The notes under the pieces: generated by a model
The model's input: the letters and a program-made list of their open reading frames with translations, nothing else
Databases searched by the model: none
Told to the model about the DNA's origin: nothing
Program-made: the position numbers and the translations under genes
Part shown: positions 62,012 through 64,000 of the stretch, piece after piece
How the letters are laid out: every line of letters begins with the position of its first letter
How positions within the stretch are numbered: the stretch's first letter is position 1
Origin: an uncultured Spartobacteria bacterium
GTDB lineage: Bacteria > Verrucomicrobiota > Verrucomicrobiia > Chthoniobacterales > Chthoniobacteraceae
Assembly: GCA_903882875.1 (NCBI GenBank)
Contig: CAIRYQ010000072.1
Location: 62,001 to 126,000 of the forward strand
Length of the DNA: 64,000 bases
Reading direction: 5' to 3'

Positions 62012-62095
62012 GATAAATTGTGAGAGGCGAATGCCGGGACTGCGAAGGCAAGGCAGCCGATGGCGAGGGAAAGGCGACGTTTCATGTGGGGTGTT

Positions 62096-62491
62096 CTAGC
62101 TCTTCTTAGCTATGCAGTCGAAAGCTGCAGTTACGCTTGCGCAGATTCTTTCTGTCCATTCCTTTTCGTTACCAGCCAACACGAACGTCTCGGGCGCGTC
62201 CGCCATAGTTGATGCGACAGATGCGAGCGCGTTCCATGATTCGTTGTGACCAATGTTTATGTCAATGATCTCCAAGCCTCCGGCTGGCGAAAGCATTTCA
62301 AAATGGGCCACATTTATCTGGCCGCGCAGTGTGTTTTCTTGTGGCCGTCCTTCAGGAGTATCGATTCGTGACTCGAATTTTTGGCACGTAATATCCTTAC
62401 GCCTGATCTGCTGAGTGAGCAGCGGATCAAGTGCAGATTGGATCCGACGACGAACGTGCGAAAATTCGATTTCTGGAATACTAGGTTCCAT
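62096..62491 (-). CDS. Hypothetical protein between dnaK and groES
   Basis: The 131-aa frame begins 6 bp after the dnaK stop and ends about 160 bp before groES. It has [20 protein letters not shown] at the start and [20 protein letters not shown] in the last third. No signal peptide and no recognised domain. Its place in a chaperone cluster suggests a role in stress, but this is only from context. Its base composition is slightly more AT-rich than dnaK. Confidence 0.65.
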   Translation of the reverse strand: MEPSIPEIEFSHVRRRIQSALDPLLTQQIRRKDITCQKFESRIDTPEGRPQENTLRGQINVAHFEMLSPAGGLEIIDINIGHNESWNALASVASTMADAPETFVLAGNEKEWTERICASVTAAFDCIAKKS

Positions 62492-62497
62492 CCGGAA

Positions 62498-64000
62498 TTA
62501 TTTCTTTTTGTTCTCGTCCACGACCTCGAACTCCGCGTCCACGACGTCGCCGTCTTTCTTCGGCGCTTCGGCGGCACCCGCCTGGCTCGCGCCTTCGGGC
62601 TGCGCTCCGGCTCCGGAGGCGGCGGCGTTCTTGTAGAGTTCCTCGCTGGCCGCCTGGAATTTGTTCTGGAGTTCCGTGTAGGCGGTCTTGATGGCGTCGG
62701 TGTCGTTGCCCTTCAGCGTCTCGCGGACGGTGGCGATCTTCGTCTCGATCTCGGCCTTCACATTGCCGGGGATTTTCTCGCCAAGTTCCTTGAGCTGCTT
62801 CTCGCACTGGTAGGCGAGGTTGTCGGCATTGTTGCGGACTTCGGCGGCTTCCTTGACCTTCTTGTCCTCCTCGGCATGGGCCTCGGCGTCGCGCTGCATT
62901 TTCTCGACCTCGTCCTTCGAGAGGCCGCTGCTGCCGGTGATGGAAATCTTCTGCTCCTTGCCCGTGCCGAGATCCTTCGCGGAGACGTGCAGGATGCCGT
63001 TCGCATCAATGTCAAACGTGACTTCGACCTGCGGCGTGCCACGGGGCGCCGGCGGGATGCCATCAAGGTGGAAGGTGCCGAGCTTCTTGTTGTCCTTCGA
63101 CATCGGGCGCTCGCCTTGGAGCACGACGATTTCGACGCCGGGCTGGTTGTCGCTGTAGGTCGAGAATGTCTGCGATTTGCGCGTGGGGATGGTCGTATTG
63201 CGCGCAATCATCGAGGTGGCCACGCCGCCTGCGGTTTCGATGGCGAGCGTGAGCGGCGCGACGTCGAGCAGGAGCACGTCCTTCACGTCACCCTTCAGCA
63301 CGCCGCCCTGGATGGCAGCACCGATGGCGACCACTTCGTCCGGGTTCACGCCCTTGTGCGGCTCCTTGCCGATGATGGCGCGCGCGGTCTCGACGACCTT
63401 CGGCATGCGCGTCATGCCGCCGACGAGCACGAGTTCGTTGATCTCGTTTTGCGTGAGCCCCGCGTCCTTCATACAGGCGCGGGTCGGTGCGAGTGTGCGC
63501 TGGAAGAGCGAATCCGTGAGCTGCTCCAGCTTCGAGCGCGTGAGCTTCTTCTGGATGTGCTTCGGCCCGCTCTGGTCGGCGGTGATGAAGGGCAGGTTGA
63601 TTTCGTATTCCTGCGTGGATGAAAGCGCGATCTTAGCCTTCTCGCATTCTTCCTTGATGCGCTGGATGGCGTCGGGCTGCTTAGTCAGGTCGAGGCCGCT
63701 GTCGGCCTTGAACTCGGCGAGCACCCAATCCATGAGCGCGTGATCCCAGTCGTCGCCGCCAAGGTGCGTGTCGCCGTTCGTGGCCTTCACCTCGAAGACG
63801 CCGTCGCCGATTTCGAGCACCGAAATATCAAACGTGCCGCCGCCCAAGTCATAGACCGCGATCTTCTCGTCCTTCTTCTTATCGAGGCCGTAAGCCAGCG
63901 AAGCCGCCGTCGGCTCGTTAATGATACGGAGCACTTCGAGGCCTGCGATCTTACCCGCATCCTTAGTTGCCTGGCGCTGCGAGTCATTGAAATAGGCTGG
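62498..64000 (-). CDS. dnaK: Chaperone DnaK (Hsp70), 5' end outside window
   Basis: The visible 500 codons enter from the right edge with [20 protein letters not shown] and continue with [17 protein letters not shown], the ATPase signature [14 protein letters not shown] and [14 protein letters not shown]. The substrate-binding domain follows ([20 protein letters not shown]) with a helical lid and the charged tail VVDENKKK. About 140 N-terminal codons are missing. DnaK binds unfolded segments with DnaJ/GrpE, not seen here. A 131-aa gene and groESL follow on the same strand. Confidence 0.97.
   Translation of the reverse strand, partial: PAYFNDSQRQATKDAGKIAGLEVLRIINEPTAASLAYGLDKKKDEKIAVYDLGGGTFDISVLEIGDGVFEVKATNGDTHLGGDDWDHALMDWVLAEFKADSGLDLTKQPDAIQRIKEECEKAKIALSSTQEYEINLPFITADQSGPKHIQKKLTRSKLEQLTDSLFQRTLAPTRACMKDAGLTQNEINELVLVGGMTRMPKVVETARAIIGKEPHKGVNPDEVVAIGAAIQGGVLKGDVKDVLLLDVAPLTLAIETAGGVATSMIARNTTIPTRKSQTFSTYSDNQPGVEIVVLQGERPMSKDNKKLGTFHLDGIPPAPRGTPQVEVTFDIDANGILHVSAKDLGTGKEQKISITGSSGLSKDEVEKMQRDAEAHAEEDKKVKEAAEVRNNADNLAYQCEKQLKELGEKIPGNVKAEIETKIATVRETLKGNDTDAIKTAYTELQNKFQAASEELYKNAAASGAGAQPEGASQAGAAEAPKKDGDVVDAEFEVVDENKKK

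Noticed and set aside
61939-62090. CIRCE operator for HrcA
   Set aside because: TTAGCACTC and GAGTGCTAA arms are not present; only another imperfect inverted repeat is seen.

Overview
The window looks like chromosomal DNA of a GC-rich Verrucomicrobiota bacterium, with an accessory island on the left. Markers for this lineage are the Verrucomicrobia/Chlamydiae-type 'small basic protein' at 14300, the DUF1549/DUF1553 plus Tat-exported DUF1501 pair at 23241-28105, many Sec-exported carbohydrate-active or unknown proteins, and the general gene style. This assignment is inferred from gene content, not from a marker phylogeny.

Left part (1 to about 13330, accessory). A truncated type I restriction-modification methyltransferase (hsdM) is followed by a tightly packed minus-strand cassette. 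The cassette holds a VirD4/TraG-like ATPase without its own membrane anchor, a membrane protein and two coiled-coil proteins. Divergent from it lies a MobA/MobL relaxase with two small downstream genes. The roughly 510-bp divergent gap holds an unusual run of eight hairpins, five of them variants of one GC-rich palindrome; it is my best candidate for an origin of transfer or control region. An AlpA-type regulator, an AT-rich lipoprotein gene and a P4-type tyrosine integrase with repeats upstream follow. Then come a Fic protein with an N-terminal inhibitory motif, an ECF-like sigma factor and a small HTH protein. The region ends at the 3' end of a tRNA-Gly(CCC) gene, a plausible island boundary. 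No mating-pair-formation genes are visible, so this looks like an integrative mobilizable element rather than a self-transmissible one.

Middle part (13330 to about 35000). Core genes are rsmH, a pseudopilin, a GspF-like protein, an FHA protein, ridA, moaA facing moeA-moaC-mogA, pepF and sod. They are mixed with secreted proteins. Between ridA and a 123-bp second copy of its own 3' end sits a 1.1-kb toxin-antitoxin cassette with a PIN toxin, its antitoxin, a DUF2281 antitoxin and a 26-codon stump of a VapC-like toxin.

Right part (35000 to 64000). It holds an R/G-rich protein of unknown function, acpP, a nitrilase matching N-carbamoyl-D-amino-acid hydrolase catalytic positions, a group of secreted sugar-related hydrolases, a TlpA-thioredoxin/trypsin fusion, and stress genes (usp, a macro-like protein, DUF2934). 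prfB follows with a textbook +1 programmed frameshift, then a GT2 synthase with an L,D-transpeptidase, a PfkB kinase, thiE, purU, and a minus-strand chaperone cluster dnaK-(131 aa)-groES-groEL. Several dispersed inverted-repeat elements (29199, 59696, 23264) sit between genes or in gene starts.
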